In this document: piece after piece, positions 13,586 through 26,600 of the stretch
How positions within the stretch are numbered: the stretch's first letter is position 1
How the letters are laid out: each line of letters begins with the position of its first letter
Assembly: GCF_001039355.2 (NCBI RefSeq)
Contig: NW_019776079.1
Span: 986,023 to 1,050,022, forward strand
Origin: Lingula anatina
Taxonomy: Eukaryota; Brachiopoda; Lingulata; Lingulida; Lingulidae
Length of the DNA stretch: 64,000 nucleotides
Direction of reading: 5' to 3'
Notes under the pieces: model-generated
The model's input: only the letters and a program-made list of their open reading frames with translations
Database searches by the model: none
What the model was told of the DNA's origin: nothing
Made by a program: the position numbers and the translations under genes

Positions 13586-14279
13586 AAGGTTTTTCAATTT
13601 ATAAAGTTCATTTTTTTTAATCTTTAATGAAATTGAAATATGCAATTACAAGCATCCAGTGGAAAGGGGTGTGTAAGACAGATTTTGCAATTATCCACAA
13701 CAATTCTCACCCTCAAAATGATAAGAGCACTAGTACAGGCGTCATGATCAATGTACATAACCAAATTTCAGTAGTTGGGTATCTGTTGACAAATCGTTAG
13801 ATTCATTCCCAAGGTTCCATCTAAATGGACAGTAAATGAGTTATAGTTCAAGACTTACACTTGTGAAGACTGTACAGTTTCTTGTTCTTCACCTCATAGT
13901 GCATTGTTCTCTTAGGGACACCACTTTGAAGTTGGAAGCACATTGATCTAGTATAACATGTGTTAAATCTTGTTAATCTTTCAAACTGTCTTTGCCTACT
14001 GTGGGTGGTTCCATGTTCCAAGTATCTGGAGAAATGATATCATTGAGAATTATCTTATCCAAAGGTACATAAAGATACATTAACTTATTATTTTTTAATG
14101 GTTTGTGACCACTGTTTACCTCAGGCAAGTCTGTTAGCAGCATTATGGAAAAAGTTGAGGACAATTCTGATAAAAATTTTAAGAAATTGTCAGAAGCTAG
14201 GGGCTGAACCAAGTAAAAAAGGACATCTAGATTTCGATAGTAAACCATTTATGAATTAATGGTTAATTATTAGTTAATT

Positions 14280-14412
14280 ATTACCTCTGACAAGGAGGTG
14301 GTGTTTTTGGTTCTGTTTCTCTGTTTGTCCTTTTGTCTGTAATAAATTTTAATTAAATTTTCAGAATAAGTCAAAAATGGGTAGATTTTATTGATGATAA
14401 ATCTAGCAGTTA
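14280..14412 (-). repeat. Dispersed repeat D, reverse copy, decayed
   Basis: Starts ATTACCTCTGACAAGGAGGT and continues through TGTTTGTCC and AATTTTCAGAATAAG, following the order of the reverse complement of repeat D. It is shorter and more diverged than the copy at 21795. Confidence 0.6.
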
Positions 14413-14476
14413 TTAAATAAATCAATTAGTTAATTGATTGACTTGTTAATGATTAATAATTATGAGAATTAAACTG

Positions 14477-14573
14477 ATTATTTATTTATTTATTTATTTA
14501 TTCATTTATTAACTTATTTATTTATTTATTATGAACATTGAGTTAATTAAGTAAGTAAGTAAGTAAGTAAGTA
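14477..14573. repeat. (TTTA)n and (AAGT)n microsatellites
   Basis: A TTTA tetranucleotide tract at about 14477-14530 is followed after ~18 bases by six AAGT units at about 14549-14573. Confidence 0.9.
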
Positions 14574-15092
14574 ACTGATAAAAAATTATGAGAATTAAGC
14601 TGTTTGGCAGAGGTCTGTCCCTTGGGAGTTCCATTTATATCAATGCAAAATGTGAGACAAAAATTTCTTTTTTAACACATAACAATTGTTATGTGACAGA
14701 GCACAATTCATTAATTCTTCAACATTAGGGTGGATAGCAACTGGATGAGCATAGGTCTATAAATCTATTGTTTTCAACTCGAAATCTTTTGCAAAAAGTA
14801 TACCAGTACACTAGTACCAATCAACATCATGCAGTTATGATTAAGACATTATTTGCAGAGTTTTTGCATGAAACTGGAAGTGAGTAGGCTATGAATATCA
14901 TCTAGTTTAACAATGGAAGCTCTAAGAAGTAGACATTTAATGTTTGCTTAACTGCTTAAATAAAGATAGTATTAAGGTACCAAATACTTTCATTAGTAGT
15001 TTTTTAATATAATTCCATAATTGTTAATTTATTAGAAAAATGGTTGTTATTGTTGTTATTCATTAAAAAGAAAATGTTGTTTATTGTTCATA

Positions 15093-15319
15093 ATGCCACG
15101 AGGAAAACGGATCAAGCTCAAGTCTCTGCAAGCTGTACATAAGTAAGAACTTGACAATATTTCTGTAAGAATTTTATTCATACTTAGAAAAAAATCTAGT
15201 TAAAGAGTGTAATTAAATTAATATTTGAACATCTTTTTTTCTAGTGTTGTTGGTCAGCACAGCAACAGGATGCATGATTGGTTTTCAAAATATGAATATC
15301 ACACTTCAGGGCATGATGG
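15093..15319 (+). CDS. Unidentified basic protein, first two coding exons (candidate)
   Basis: Two exons, 15093-15142 and 15245-15319, join in frame. The ATG opens MPRGKRIKLKSLQAVHN, then the second exon adds a His/Trp-rich stretch with RMHDWFSKYEY. Both donors are strong (GTAAGA, GTAAGT), and the acceptor at 15241-15244 follows a T-rich tract. The first exon is very basic, as in nuclear or nucleolar proteins, but I do not recognise the family. The second exon ends in phase 2, which does not fit the phase of the first lectin exon at 20663. It is therefore either a separate gene or missing an intermediate exon. No continuation was found with confidence. Confidence 0.4.
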
Positions 15320-15330
15320 GTAAGTCTCCA

Positions 15331-15333
<3 letters not shown>

Positions 15334-15378
<45 letters not shown>
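15334..15378. repeat. (CT)n microsatellite
   Basis: About twenty CT units immediately downstream of the donor at 15320. Confidence 0.95.
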
Positions 15379-15380
<2 letters not shown>

Positions 15381-17394
15381 AATGTGCAATAGTGTACCAT
15401 CATTGACATTGTGTAACTATGGAAACAAAATATATATGATGCTTTTTTATATTTATATAGCTACAGGGTAAACAGCAAAATTATTTGTCACACTTTCTTA
15501 AGACTAAATGACAGTTATGTGAAATTATTCAATAGAAATATCTAAAGGGTGCTGCATACTCTTTAGACACCACAATTGGTTAACTGGAATAATACAAGAT
15601 AACCTTTAATAAGACCTTCAAAACTGATGATGTCATATGAGAATTCCCATGAGGTGGGGTAACTCTTTTTTTTTTTAATAAGACTGCAAGTGTTTGTGTA
15701 GGGAATGTCTTATTAGAAAACTACAAAAGTGACACCTAAAATATGGCATACTGTTGTGCAAAAGTCAGCTTTTTATTTTTTGTAACAGCACACTAGCTAC
15801 TCTGCAATTATTTTTGACCCCACTTTATTCCAAGTCCCACAAAATTATGACTTTAAACTGACTCTTTGGGCTATCTTGGATGATTCCCATTGAAAAATGC
15901 AATGTGCATGCATAGTTTTATAAATTTTAGTTTGCAAAAAGAAATACTTCATTGCCACATTGGCAGGTGCATATCACTCCAAAGAGACAGTAAATAGATA
16001 TGTCATTACTCTGAAGGGTAGTGATTCTGATGGTTTCTTACCCTGAACTCTGACAGTCATTGTTTATTACTCCAAAGGCCTGTCACTAAAAGGCATCTTT
16101 TTCTGATGTGCCATTACTCCAACAGTCCATTTGTCCAAAATCTGTAACTCCAAAGGCCCATAACATCCATTTTAAGTACTACTGGATCTTTGTAATGATG
16201 GCTAATCTCAGTAATGGCTAACCAAAGTAATTAACTGAAAAAATGAAGCATTCACATTTTTTTTTGACATCTTACCTCTGGATCTTCAGAGGCTAAAAAA
16301 TCCTACTTGGTTTATGAGTAAAAACCCTTCAGAGACTTTGTAATATCAATATCCGTCTACCAGGATGCACCATACCCAAAAGTAAGTCAATGAACCGGCT
16401 CAGAGGGCCCTTAAGTATTTAAGTGGTTGTGCTGTTAGGGTTGGGCAAGATATAAGGTTTAAAATGTAAACATTTTTATTCTATGTATCATGCTTTCCTG
16501 TATGAAATTCAGTAACACGCTGTGAAAAAGATGGAGGTTTGAATTTACTTTTTGATCATCTAGTATCTTAAAAATATCCTATGATGTATTAAAGTATTTC
16601 ATTTGTTCCATTGTCCTAGCTTGTACATTGGCAAGGTTACATTCTAGTTGATTCTTTTTTTTCCTTTGGTCATAATAATACTTTGATCACTGTGCCTTGT
16701 TTCATTTTCACTTGGTATCCTAGAGAATATCAAAGTTGTTATGTATATTAATAGCATTGTGAAGTAGCTGCATGGTCTCTTGTATAAAAAAAAATGCTCT
16801 CAAATGACATAGACCATAGATTTTGATGCAGAGGAAGGGGATCTGTGGTTATGTGGTGAACTCAGTGGGAGAATTTCTGTTAGACTTCTTTACATTTTGA
16901 CATTTATACCCACTTTAAGTGCGGAAGAACTGCTCTTGACAGTTGGCATAAATTGATTTAAGTTTCCAGTGTTGGGTAAAATTGTATTCTACACCAAATT
17001 CTTTTTCTGTTAGGGAGATTATTTGCAGTGTTAAGAAAAAATGCAGATTTCACATCCACTACATTTTCTCCTACTTGAAACATTTCTGGCCTTAATTGCC
17101 TTCACTGTTGCTCAAGGGTTGACTTTGGGAGTTGCCATAAGTTAATTGTGAAAAGTTTTCAGAAAATTGTTGAAGAGCAATATGCTCAATAGACTGAGCT
17201 TTTTTGGCATAGGTTAATGCAACCCTTGTTATGTAATATTGTTCTTTTTTTTGTCCCATTTGTTTGAACTTTCTTAATATGTTAAAACATTCATTTTTTT
17301 TCTGTTTATGTTTAATGCATTGAATTGCAATTTTTTCTTCAGAGGCAATATTACAGACCAGTGAGACCACTTGAGTATACATTGGTTGTTGTCT

Positions 17395-17695
17395 ATCATT
17401 AGACATTTCCCATACTTGTCAATAGTTAATAAATCTGTTCGCACATCCAATGATAATAGTTTTTTAAGGTGTGGTCTTTGTAATAATCTCTTAATCTTTG
17501 TTATAATCTCTTAAGATTATTACAGAGTGTTACCATCTTTGAAGTTCTATGTGGCCCATAGATTTTAGATTAATTGCAAAAACTGCCATTCCGGGGGAAA
17601 TTGGAATTTATTATATTTCCATGTGTTGTTTACAATGTATTTATTGTGAAATTATTTATCTCATAAATGATATATAGAGTTGTTATCTCTTTAAT
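17395..17695. mobile_element. TIR element family C, copy 1
   Basis: Shares an ordered set of blocks with the element at 39968-40765: CATACTTGTCAATAG, TAATAATCTCTTAA...ATCTCTTAAGAT, AACTGCCATT, TTATATTTCC, TGTTTACAATGT and TTATTGTGAAAT, ending in GTTGTTATCTCTTTAA. The left boundary is approximate. No ORF is present. Confidence 0.7.
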
Positions 17696-20662
17696 ACTTT
17701 GTTGTGATGTTATTTAGTTAATGCAAGCAGTGTATGAGGCTCAGGGTTGGCATATTGCAAAGGCATTACTCTATGCATAAAATGAATCAAATTGCTTCCA
17801 TTCTAAATAATTCAAATTTGATTTTTGAAAAGCTATATGTTTTGATTAAGAACAAATGGTGCATTTCCAGACTGACTACTTGAAGAAGACTGTTGTCTGT
17901 GATATACATGACAAAGTTCCTGCATTACTGTGCCCTTTATGTATAAAATAAATGATTTTGCTTATAAATCAAGATGATGTATTCATTGCTTGCTAAGCAA
18001 GTGTGCTGCCATTTTTGATGATTGTGTTTGTTTCTACTTTAAGCATATGATTGAGTAAATTTTTATCTTTTGAGTGTCTGTATATTTGCCAGGCTCATTG
18101 ACCTGTTACATTATTCACATCCATCTGTTAAAGGTCTGAAATGAAGACATTCAGGCATATACACACGTATGGTCTCCTGCTGACAGGAAGCTTACAGTAT
18201 TATGTGACACAAACTCATTTGTTTTTTAATGCTGAATTGCCTAGTGTAGTATAATTTCATGAAATGATTTATAGTATGAGACTTCCAGAACCTTCAACTG
18301 TTAATGAGCACCATCTGCAGCACAATTTTATTCACTCAAGATGTTTTCCTTGTAATTTTCACAAACTTTTGTATTTGTAAGTTCAAGCTCAGCATTCTTT
18401 ATTTTGTGTACTGATCCTGAAGTGTCTTCTTGTAGTGATCAGCCAGTTCAGTGGTTAAGTCAGATTAAAAACCATGCGCAATTCTAGTTACAACACTAAC
18501 TTGGAATCAGTCTTCATTTGCCATTATCTTGCTTGAGTTACCCTCTGGATATCTGCAGCTGAGGTTTGAAAATGGACCTGCATTATACAGGGTATATATT
18601 GATTGGTTTGATTTTTTTTTCTTTTTAAGATATTATCTTTCTCATTTTAATATATATTTCATCTTTGCTTCCAATTGACATTCTGTTTAAATTCAAACTT
18701 GCTGGAGCTTACCAAAAAAATTAGAATACAGACCAAAGTCAAAAATTGTCCTAATTACTTTGTTCCTTCGTTAGTTCTGATTATTTTTAACATTTTTGGA
18801 TATTGCACCATTGGCACTGGAATATGTAGATAACAGAAACCATGTTTTACTGCCATGGTCATCAACATTTTGATTTGTAGCATGTTTGTAACTGTTCCTT
18901 GTTCACAATACATGTTTGTCTGTTTTTGCCTCAGACTTGGTGGATTCATCAAAAGGATGTAGTCAATGTAGAAAGATTGCTGTTTTTCCATAAGTCAACA
19001 TTTTCCTTCTGTTTTTAGCATTTATTTTGCTGCACTACAACTTTGTTACCTGGATATCTGAAAATGGTAATTCTGTTTTGTTCCAAACCATTTGGAGTAA
19101 AATATTGTACAATTTATATATACTGCACAGATATGCAGAGGTATAGTGGAAAATATGAAGACAGTACCCTAGGAGAGTATGGAAAGTGGAGCTAAAAAAA
19201 CATTAAATTACAAAGCTTTTAGAAAAACTTTTGTATTTGATGATAGCCACTGATAAATTAAGTACATGTATCTGTATGATGTTACTTTTTTTGTATGCAG
19301 AAGAGAAAAAAAAGCTGAATTTATGCATGTGCTTACGTGGAGTACATAAAATAAACAGTAATATGGCAAAATAACTGAAACCGTTGAGTTGATAACAGGC
19401 AGATTTGCATTTAAGTTGAGTTGGATGAGGTTTACAGAATTTGCAGTGGTAGTACAGTGTTTTTTCTTGACTATATTTGGAAGCTTTGCTGTATAGTTGC
19501 TAGGCCCAATTTATTTTTACATAGAATTATATTTCTATTTTCTTAAAAACCTTTTTTTTTACTATAATACTGTACTATGACGAGGAGTGTATGTGGCATT
19601 AACTTATACTACACTGAGTCATCCTATTGATTTGTTTCAAAAGTAGTTCGTTTGGTCCCCTCTGACTTTCAGGTTCTAATGTTGGTTTTGTCATTCTTGC
19701 ACACTGTACCCCATAATAGTTCTTGCATTAATTGGCCATTAAAACCAACCAGTGTCAGATTTTCAATTAATCATTATTACAAGAACCCAAGATCAAATTC
19801 TGTCATTTCACTCAAAAGATTTATTAGAAACTCCATTTAATTTGAAACTTGATTACTATTAATGGTATAATTATGACTGTAATAACCAAAGACTTCAAAA
19901 ATAATGTGGTCAAAGTTTTGGGGTATTTATGTTTTAAATTGCCTATACTAATTTGTTGTATTTTATTGTCATAGTAATAGATATTGGATGACTTATGAAA
20001 AAAATGCTTAAAAGTCCCACTGAATTACTTTTTTAAGGAGATATAGTTACTTAAGTTGGCTTTTTTAGGTAATAAATCTTTTAAGTGCATCAAATTAACC
20101 AATCACTTTGAGAAATGTCTGAGGTGATATTGTGATCAGATACACATCATAGGTTAAAAGAATGCCTCATTAAATGAATTGTGCAATATAAAACAAAAAG
20201 TCCTCAAATTGAACATGAAGAAATGTGTATTACTGTGCATGGTAACCCCATAAAGAAGTACAATTTGTCTTGTGATTGCTCAAATGTTTCTGGGAAACCA
20301 TATATTTTTTAAAATTGTTTCTGCGAATTGTTGCATGAAGTCAGGCTTAGAAATGCAGTACCTTTGATAAATGTTTTCATTGACTTTTGCAATTGCTTTC
20401 AACAGTCAAGTACTGTAAGTCTTTTGGGGTATAGATAAAAAAAAATAAAATAATAATAATAATAATATATTGCCTGTTTTCATATACTGGATGAGATCAA
20501 TTATGAAAGACTGTATTTTCTTTAACAGACTGCTGTTCAGATATAGGGTATTCTCAGAATCCTTCAAAGGCAGTTAGCAACAGGAAGTAAATTGGTTTTA
20601 TCATTAATTTTTATATTATTTAAAATAACTTGTTGTGAAACAAAAATGTTTGCTATTTGCAG

Positions 20663-23662
20663 ATACAGAGTGCTGTGGAGTTAACTCTGTCCTGCTGGCC
20701 ATCAATGAGCACCTGCACTGTTTTGCCATACATTATGAGAGAAGCTTCAACCGGAGAGTTTCATGGACAGATGCACAGAGGACTTGCTCAGCTCTAAGAG
20801 GTGAGGACATACTTCATGACTTTCAATATGTAAAATTATTTCTACCACTTATGGCAATGTGTGTTCCAAATGCGAAAAGAACTGATTGTTATTGTGCAAG
20901 CTATAACAGCCAGTATCCAGCAGCTTGTAATTGACTTAAGGTTGCCAGATGTCATTTTTTATGGCAAGAACTATAGTTAACTGGTTTGGCCAGTGAATTG
21001 TCTCTAGGTTTGTATTGCAGGTTAGGCAAGTCTTTGAAGTAGTTCTGAAAAAGTACTGGAAACTTAATGAATGCCATACAAAGGAAATCATTTGTCTAGA
21101 GAATGGTGTTTAGTTAATACAATATACCATAATTTTGGGAGAAATAAGTGCACCATACTTCCTATTTAGCCACCTGTTGAGAACGAGTACATGTTTTTGT
21201 GAACATCTCACTGGCAGTTCAAGGCTAACTGACTAATAATGTGAAATTGGGTGGTCAGAACCAGTTTTTTGTGTGTGATTGGATGATAAAATAAGAATAA
21301 AATAAAATAGAATAAAATTTTGTAAAAAATCCAGTTTTTATTGTATTTCAGAAATTGAATTCAATTTCAGAGGTACTCTGTGTGTGTTTATATTTATCAT
21401 TTGGGTTGGCAAGTTATTATAGCCTAGAATTATATACTTTATCATTATTTGTTGACTTTTAAAAATTGCATTTTTATTTAATAGTTTCTACGCTTTAAAT
21501 CCTTTTCCATTCACAATGATTACAGCAGATTAATCAAATTTCTTTATACAGGAAATTTAGTTACTGTATCAAATGGAATGGTTCAAAAAAGACTCCAAGA
21601 AGCCCTGGTGTTTGTGCTGCAAGATAAAAATAATGATGATGTATGGCTAGGATTACATAGGCAACCTGGAGAAAGCAATTTTCGCTGGATAAGTGGTAGC
21701 CGTGCACAGTATAGGTATGTATATATATCACAGAGGGTTGCTAATAAGATTGAAGTTCTCAAAATGCATAAAGCTTTAATCGTTGATCATTATTGAACTA
21801 GAAAAGCACTCAGAGAGCGCAGACCTCCGCCAAGGCAGCAAAGTCTCCATCCAATGCCTTTTCACCCCTAAATTTTCGATATTTTTGAGTATTGATTATT
21901 GATTGATCATTGATCCGGATCACCACCAAAAACTAATCATCTCTTCCTTGGCCCACTTCTGACAGATCCTGAAAATTTCATCAAAATCGGTCTATAACTA
22001 TTTGAGTTATGTTGATGACAGACAGACATACAGACAGATAGACAGACAAACAGGTGAAAACATAACCTCCTTGGCGGAGGTAATATGAAAAATGACCTTT
22101 GAATGTGAAGGAATTGACAGTCAAGGATGTGTAGGATATGGATGGATATGGTTACACAACAATAAAGAGGGAGATATAAATAGTAAGATAATTGACAGAT
22201 TGCAGATCTTATTATTTTACTGGGGTTTCAAGAGCAGAAATAAAAATATTATAGTGTTTCACTTGGCATGTTTGCATTCACAATATTAATTTATTGGGAT
22301 ATTGAGTGGAAGGGGGTCTAATGCCACTCCCCACGTGTGAGGGCTAGAATAGACTGCTTTAACAAAAAGGAAAAAGTAACATTTCAACCCACTTCTAAAC
22401 TTGTCCCAAATGTCTGAACTGTGTATAATGTGAAGAAAATCCACATCATCACTTTAAAAAAGTGGAATAAAGGATAAATAGCTATACATGTTATATCTTC
22501 ATTAGTCTTATTACAATTGTACATGATGTTATGTCAGGGAAAAGCACCAAAACAAAAGAATCATAAAACAAAAATATCAGCTGTTCAGGTACATAAATCA
22601 GATACATTCATTAAGCCATGGTGATGAATGGTTTGTATACTTATAGTAGACTTTTGTTCTAATTATTGGCAAACTTCATCAGACAGGATATGAATTGCCT
22701 GTACAGTTTCCTGAACATAATTGCTTTAATTGTCATTTTTTATATCCCATATAATCTATAGTTTTCATTCGTTTCCTTTTAGTATTCCTTTGGGAGCAAC
22801 TAAAACCCTTTTACTAAAAACAGCAAAAAGATTGAAGGTTTTAAGTTAGCTGATGCTGCATAAGGCACTTTGGCCTTAAAAGCAGAGGTTTTGTCAGCTC
22901 AGCAATAACAGTATATATGCAGATCAAATTTTGGATACATTTGGGACAATGGAAGTGGTAATAGAGCTTAGAGTTCCAGAGTACCAGTAGTACAACCTGG
23001 TTGCATTATAGCTCACTGATTTTCACAAAAAAGGAATGGGAGTCAGTTGCAGCTTTCTGAAACATACCAAGGCACACTGTGATACAATGTGCCAGAAAAG
23101 GCTGTTTTGAGATGAACCTTAGTTTGACTGAACTATTGTACCTCCTCCTCGGCATAATCTGAAGAATTTCTTTGAAGATTATTTGCAGTAATTGCTGATT
23201 AAATTGAAAGGAAATTGATGAATTAAATTAAATTTTCAAAATTATATTTTATAATTAGCAATTGATACTTGAAAAAGATAATTTGAAAGCACTGTAAGAG
23301 AAGGAGGGTTCATGCAAGAAAACACAGTTTTGTATTAAATAACATAAAATGGTGAGTTAAAAAAAAAGTAATTAAAAAGTAATTAAAAGTTCAAGTCAAG
23401 GTCAAGTGAGATGCCTTATGTTGTTGAGGCCTCTAAGACTAGAAGCATTTTTAGTTTCAAACCAGTCTGAATGCAGTTCAAATACACTATATCATATTTT
23501 TGTTATATTCTAGGAACTGGGCTCCCCACACCCCATCCCAGAGCAATGACTGTGTTGCCATGGGCTACGTCAGGAACAGAGAACCGGGTCAACAACAGCT
23601 GCTGCAATGGTTTGACACCCCTTGCAATGCAAGAAAGATCTTTGTTTGTGAATACATTCTAA
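20663..23662 (+). other. C-type lectin-like domain exons of the adhesion GPCR
   Basis: Three exons encode one C-type lectin-like domain of about 150 residues. Seen: an N-terminal CC and HCFAIHY, the WTDAQRTC helix, the core VWLGL (the WIGL motif), RWISG, NDCVAM and a closing CEY. The FRW and WFD positions correspond to the conserved tryptophans, and WFD takes the place of the WND motif. The long-loop EPN/QPD motif that sets sugar choice in canonical calcium-dependent lectins is not recognisable; the position reads [13 protein letters not shown]. Ligand type is therefore unknown. Confidence 0.88.
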
Positions 23663-26600
23663 GTAAGAAATAACATTCAACATTTTTTCCCATCACAAAG
23701 TGATTCTCATTTTGTGTAAAGTAATGTTGAAATGTTAGCAATCCCAAAATGCTGTTTGCTGGTGATACAGTTTAATGGATCAAACAGTTCTGCTTTTGGT
23801 TACAGAAATAACATCTATGTTTACTGAAAAGTATTTCATTTCACATACCTTAAGTTAAAAGTAATGCAATAAACTTGACTAAGTAACCTTCATTGAAATG
23901 CTTTAGAAACCAAATAGGACATTAACAGATTATATATGCAACTTTTTAAATTAATATATTTATGACCAACAGCGGGTGACCCACAGTCAGTATGGGCAGC
24001 TTATCCAACTGTGAGACCCACCCTGCCAATGGTGACAGCAACAACTACTACAACAGCAAGACCAACAACTACTCCTTCAACACCAACAACAATAACAACT
24101 CCTATTACAACAACTACAACACCTACAACAACAACAACCACACCTACAACAACCACAACTAAAATGCCTACAACAACTGCCACAACCAGAACTACCACCA
24201 CAACCACTTTACCAACTACAACTACACAAATGAGCACCACGTCATCCACCACTGTTATAGCCATTTCCAAGCGGACAGGGAGACCAGTATATGCCAGGGT
24301 TCCACAAGCATGCCTTGTACCAAGCACAAAGAATGTAAGCTGGGAAAATAAAATTACTGGATTGTATGCTGTTACAGAGTGTCCAGAGGGAACAGTCGGT
24401 GAGAATGATAAGGCAGTTATGAAACTTTTTATTTAAGTTAATCATCAGAAAGACTTAAGAATGTCTGAAAAAATAATGGGTAAAAAGGCAGTTTTATATT
24501 GCGATAAGATGAAAGAAATTTACATTTTTGCCAAAGGCAAATTTGACTATTCATCTTGAAAATAAAGTCTTAAATTTATTGTGATTAAAGACATGCACTT
24601 CAGAGACACAGAGACAAATTCCAACATTCTACTTATAAATTTGACATGTAATTCTAGGTGTTGGTTGGTGGGAATGTAACCCAGTCACAGGAATGCACAG
24701 CGATGGCCCAGACTACTCTGATTGCACCCATCCATGGGTGGCCAACATTGTCCACAAGGTAACTGATATAAGAAAATTAAAACATTGTTCAATATGATGT
24801 AATGGTAATTTACTTAGACATACTTCTTGAAATCTTGAGCAAAGGTCATTTTTATGTGTTTTCACTTAAAAGTGATTGTAATATTTTCTCTGTAGTTCTA
24901 TTCTGATGCAAGTGTGTCACCAGGCCCAGTCATAACCAACCTCACAGTGTCTCTAGAACAGAGTGCAGTGCTGGAGCCAGGAGACATCATAGCTATTGGA
25001 GATCTCCTGCCAAATTTAATCAACAGGCAGATAACCAGGGTGGAAAACACTACAGAGACCCAGAAAGAGGCTTCAATTCAAAGTTTTGCCCGGGTAAGCT
25101 CAGGATAGATAATAAAAACAAGACCCATTAGTGCATACATCTCTTTCACTGAGGATTGGAAGTTTGGTAATGTGTAAACAATGTTTTTCGGTTTTAATTA
25201 TCTTACCAATATTCAAGAAACTGCTGCAAGAAAGATCAAAGTATAAGATAAATGTCATTAATTTTTTAATCCATAAACCCTCCCTTATTGCATTCATCAT
25301 AATCAATGATGATAATGTAATTAAAGATTTGTTACCATTTACTGAATAGACAAATACCTGCGAAAATACATTGGTGTACTTGTTTTGTTCCATATAGCTG
25401 CAGGGTACATGTATTCAGCATTGCATGCCCCTCTACCCTCTGAACATATTGGGGGCTTAAATGCCTGTCACACTTCAGTAAAGATTTTTTTTTAATTATA
25501 AACTCACTGTATTCATGTATTTTATTTTGTCTTAACAGGCAACTGTGACACTTGGAAGTAGCTTGCTCAGTCCCAAAACACTGCCTGCTTGGAATCAAAT
25601 TAAAGAGGTGAAAAAGAGTAAATCTTCAATGTAAAACACAATTAACAAGCCTTATGCTAGACAAAATGAAACCATTTTCAGTTACTTTTTATAAACAGGT
25701 GCAATTGTTATAAAAATTGTTTTCTATTAAGAACTTAATATTTCTGATTTCGATTTCTAGGACAGAGAAGTTGGTGTAGCCACTTCATTGATGACCTCCA
25801 TTGAACATAGTGGGTTCCTGCTGGCAGACTCACAGACAACTACTCTGCAGAGGATGAAGAGAGATAATATTGGTATGCTTATCCATTCAAAGAACAAAAA
25901 AGGTGTAATTGTTAACTATTTTTCTGGTTACAGGTGGTACATTTAGGAGTTATGGTGATCTCTTGTTGAAATAAGATACCTGTATTCATTGCCCATTAAG
26001 TACAAACATAATGACCAAATAGTTATTTCAGACAATGTAGCGAGTTTTACACCATACCTTGTGCAAATACTGTGATTCATAAACATTCTAGTCTCTATAA
26101 AAGAAGTATAATTCAGGTGAAAAGAAAGAAAAGACTATTATTTTGATATAATTCTGTGTATATTGGTATACTGGTTTTCCTACAGTGGTGGAGTCCAGAC
26201 AGTTTTACAAGTCTTTGATCAGTGAAGACAGGTCACTAAATTTCTCACCTGACGTAGATGGGCAGGATCTTGGAACCTCCATATCTATTCCCTCTACTGC
26301 CCTAGAGAGTGAATACAACCCTGATGGGGATTACCTGTCACTGGTGTTTGTTTTGTATGACACCATCGATCAGGTTTTACCTAATGGAAGCAAAAGGTTG
26401 GTTTTCATGACTATTTCAATGGGACACAGAGATGTGTTAAACTGTTTGTGCTACACACTTGTTCTTTGAAAATTAATTTTTTAAATGTTACTTTTTGTGT
26501 TCTTATATTAATAAATTTTAAAAAAGAATAGCAAAGAACCTAGTGAAACCAGTTAAGTCAATACCAAAATTTTATTCATTGTAATTGAGAAATATAAGAC

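Larger units (their letters stand above)
15320..20662. other. Intron or intergenic DNA before the adhesion GPCR
   Basis: No convincing exon. The signal-peptide exon of the downstream receptor should lie here or further upstream. The stretch contains a (CT)n tract and a family C element, listed separately, and a short AAT tract at about 20450-20467. Confidence 0.5.

Noticed and set aside
13263-13586. 107-codon minus-strand ORF
   Set aside because: It reads through the stem and loop of a foldback element and the TC microsatellite.
20529-20590. Possible exon after the acceptor at 20528, before the lectin exons
   Set aside because: It reaches a stop quickly in both plausible phases and cannot join the lectin exon at 20663.
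24001-24327. Minus-strand ORF made almost wholly of valine
   Set aside because: It is the reverse reading of the Thr/Pro-rich stalk (ACA/ACC repeats) of the adhesion GPCR.
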